64,000 bases of DNA from Paulinella micropora. Lineage: Eukaryota; Cercozoa; Imbricatea; Euglyphida; Paulinellidae. This document shows positions 63,908-64,000 of this stretch, one piece after another (within the stretch, counting starts at the first letter, position 1; each line of letters starts with the position of its first letter). The notes under the pieces were generated by a model that was given only the letters and a program-made list of their open reading frames with translations, was not told the origin of the DNA and searched no databases. The DNA lies in the NCBI GenBank assembly GCA_019918135.1, contig WBZZ01003327.1, forward strand, positions 138,501 to 202,500, written 5' to 3'. The position numbers and the translations under genes were made by a program.

Positions 63908-64000
63908 GCGCTTACTGCTGACGTTTCCTTGTATTTCCTGTGCGTTTCCTTTTGTTTCCTGCAACACCGTGCTTCTTGATGTGTTTTCTCCTGGCAACAC

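Overview
The window looks like eukaryotic nuclear DNA made of two very different blocks that meet at a sharp junction at 25,861/25,862. The left block (1-25,861) is extremely GC-rich, compact and shows no introns. Its genes lie on both strands, are separated by a few hundred bases, and several are followed by AATAAA or ATTAAA signals. The clearest gene is a CMTR1-type mRNA cap-1 2'-O-methyltransferase. Others are a kinase-fold protein with an N-terminal cysteine cluster, a seven-span membrane protein, several unrecognised proteins, and four paralogous secreted PKD + DUF285/BspA-type leucine-rich-repeat proteins. This mix resembles a large double-stranded DNA virus or an endogenised copy of one. 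That is an inference: no capsid, polymerase or packaging gene was identified with confidence. Almost every gene here has apparent frameshifts, many in G or C runs. They are either consensus errors of long-read sequencing or real decay.

The right block (25,862-64,000) has ordinary to low GC and is transposon-rich host-type DNA. From 25,862 to 44,450 there are about 3.7 head-to-tail copies of a 5.03-kb unit. Each unit carries a minus-strand, intron-containing DUF7869-like/transposase-like gene ending in a SAP domain, and a plus-strand gene for a highly charged Lys/Glu-rich protein. The copies are nearly identical but carry different lesions. The first copy is cut by the junction with the GC-rich block. 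The last copy runs into unique sequence (44,451-46,558) that probably belongs to the same element, and then into an AT-rich stretch with GAGGCAAA/TTTGCCTC inverted repeats like those inside the unit.

From 47.4 to 54.6 kb lies a broken Ty3/gypsy-type retroelement with Gag-like, aspartic protease, reverse transcriptase and RNase H parts, but no recognisable integrase or LTRs. From 55.33 to 58.98 kb is a satellite of about 20 units of about 177 bp, each with a C-homopolymer. The last 5 kb holds exons of a decayed EnSpm/CACTA-like transposase on the minus strand. They are interrupted by tetranucleotide microsatellites and by arrays of a short palindrome related to CAAGGTATACCTTG.

No rRNA, tRNA or CRISPR was seen. 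The host cannot be named from the sequence. GT-AG introns, poly(A) signals and the transposon families fit a protist, alga or fungus-like eukaryote. The main open question is whether the GC-rich island is integrated in this genome or is an assembly join.
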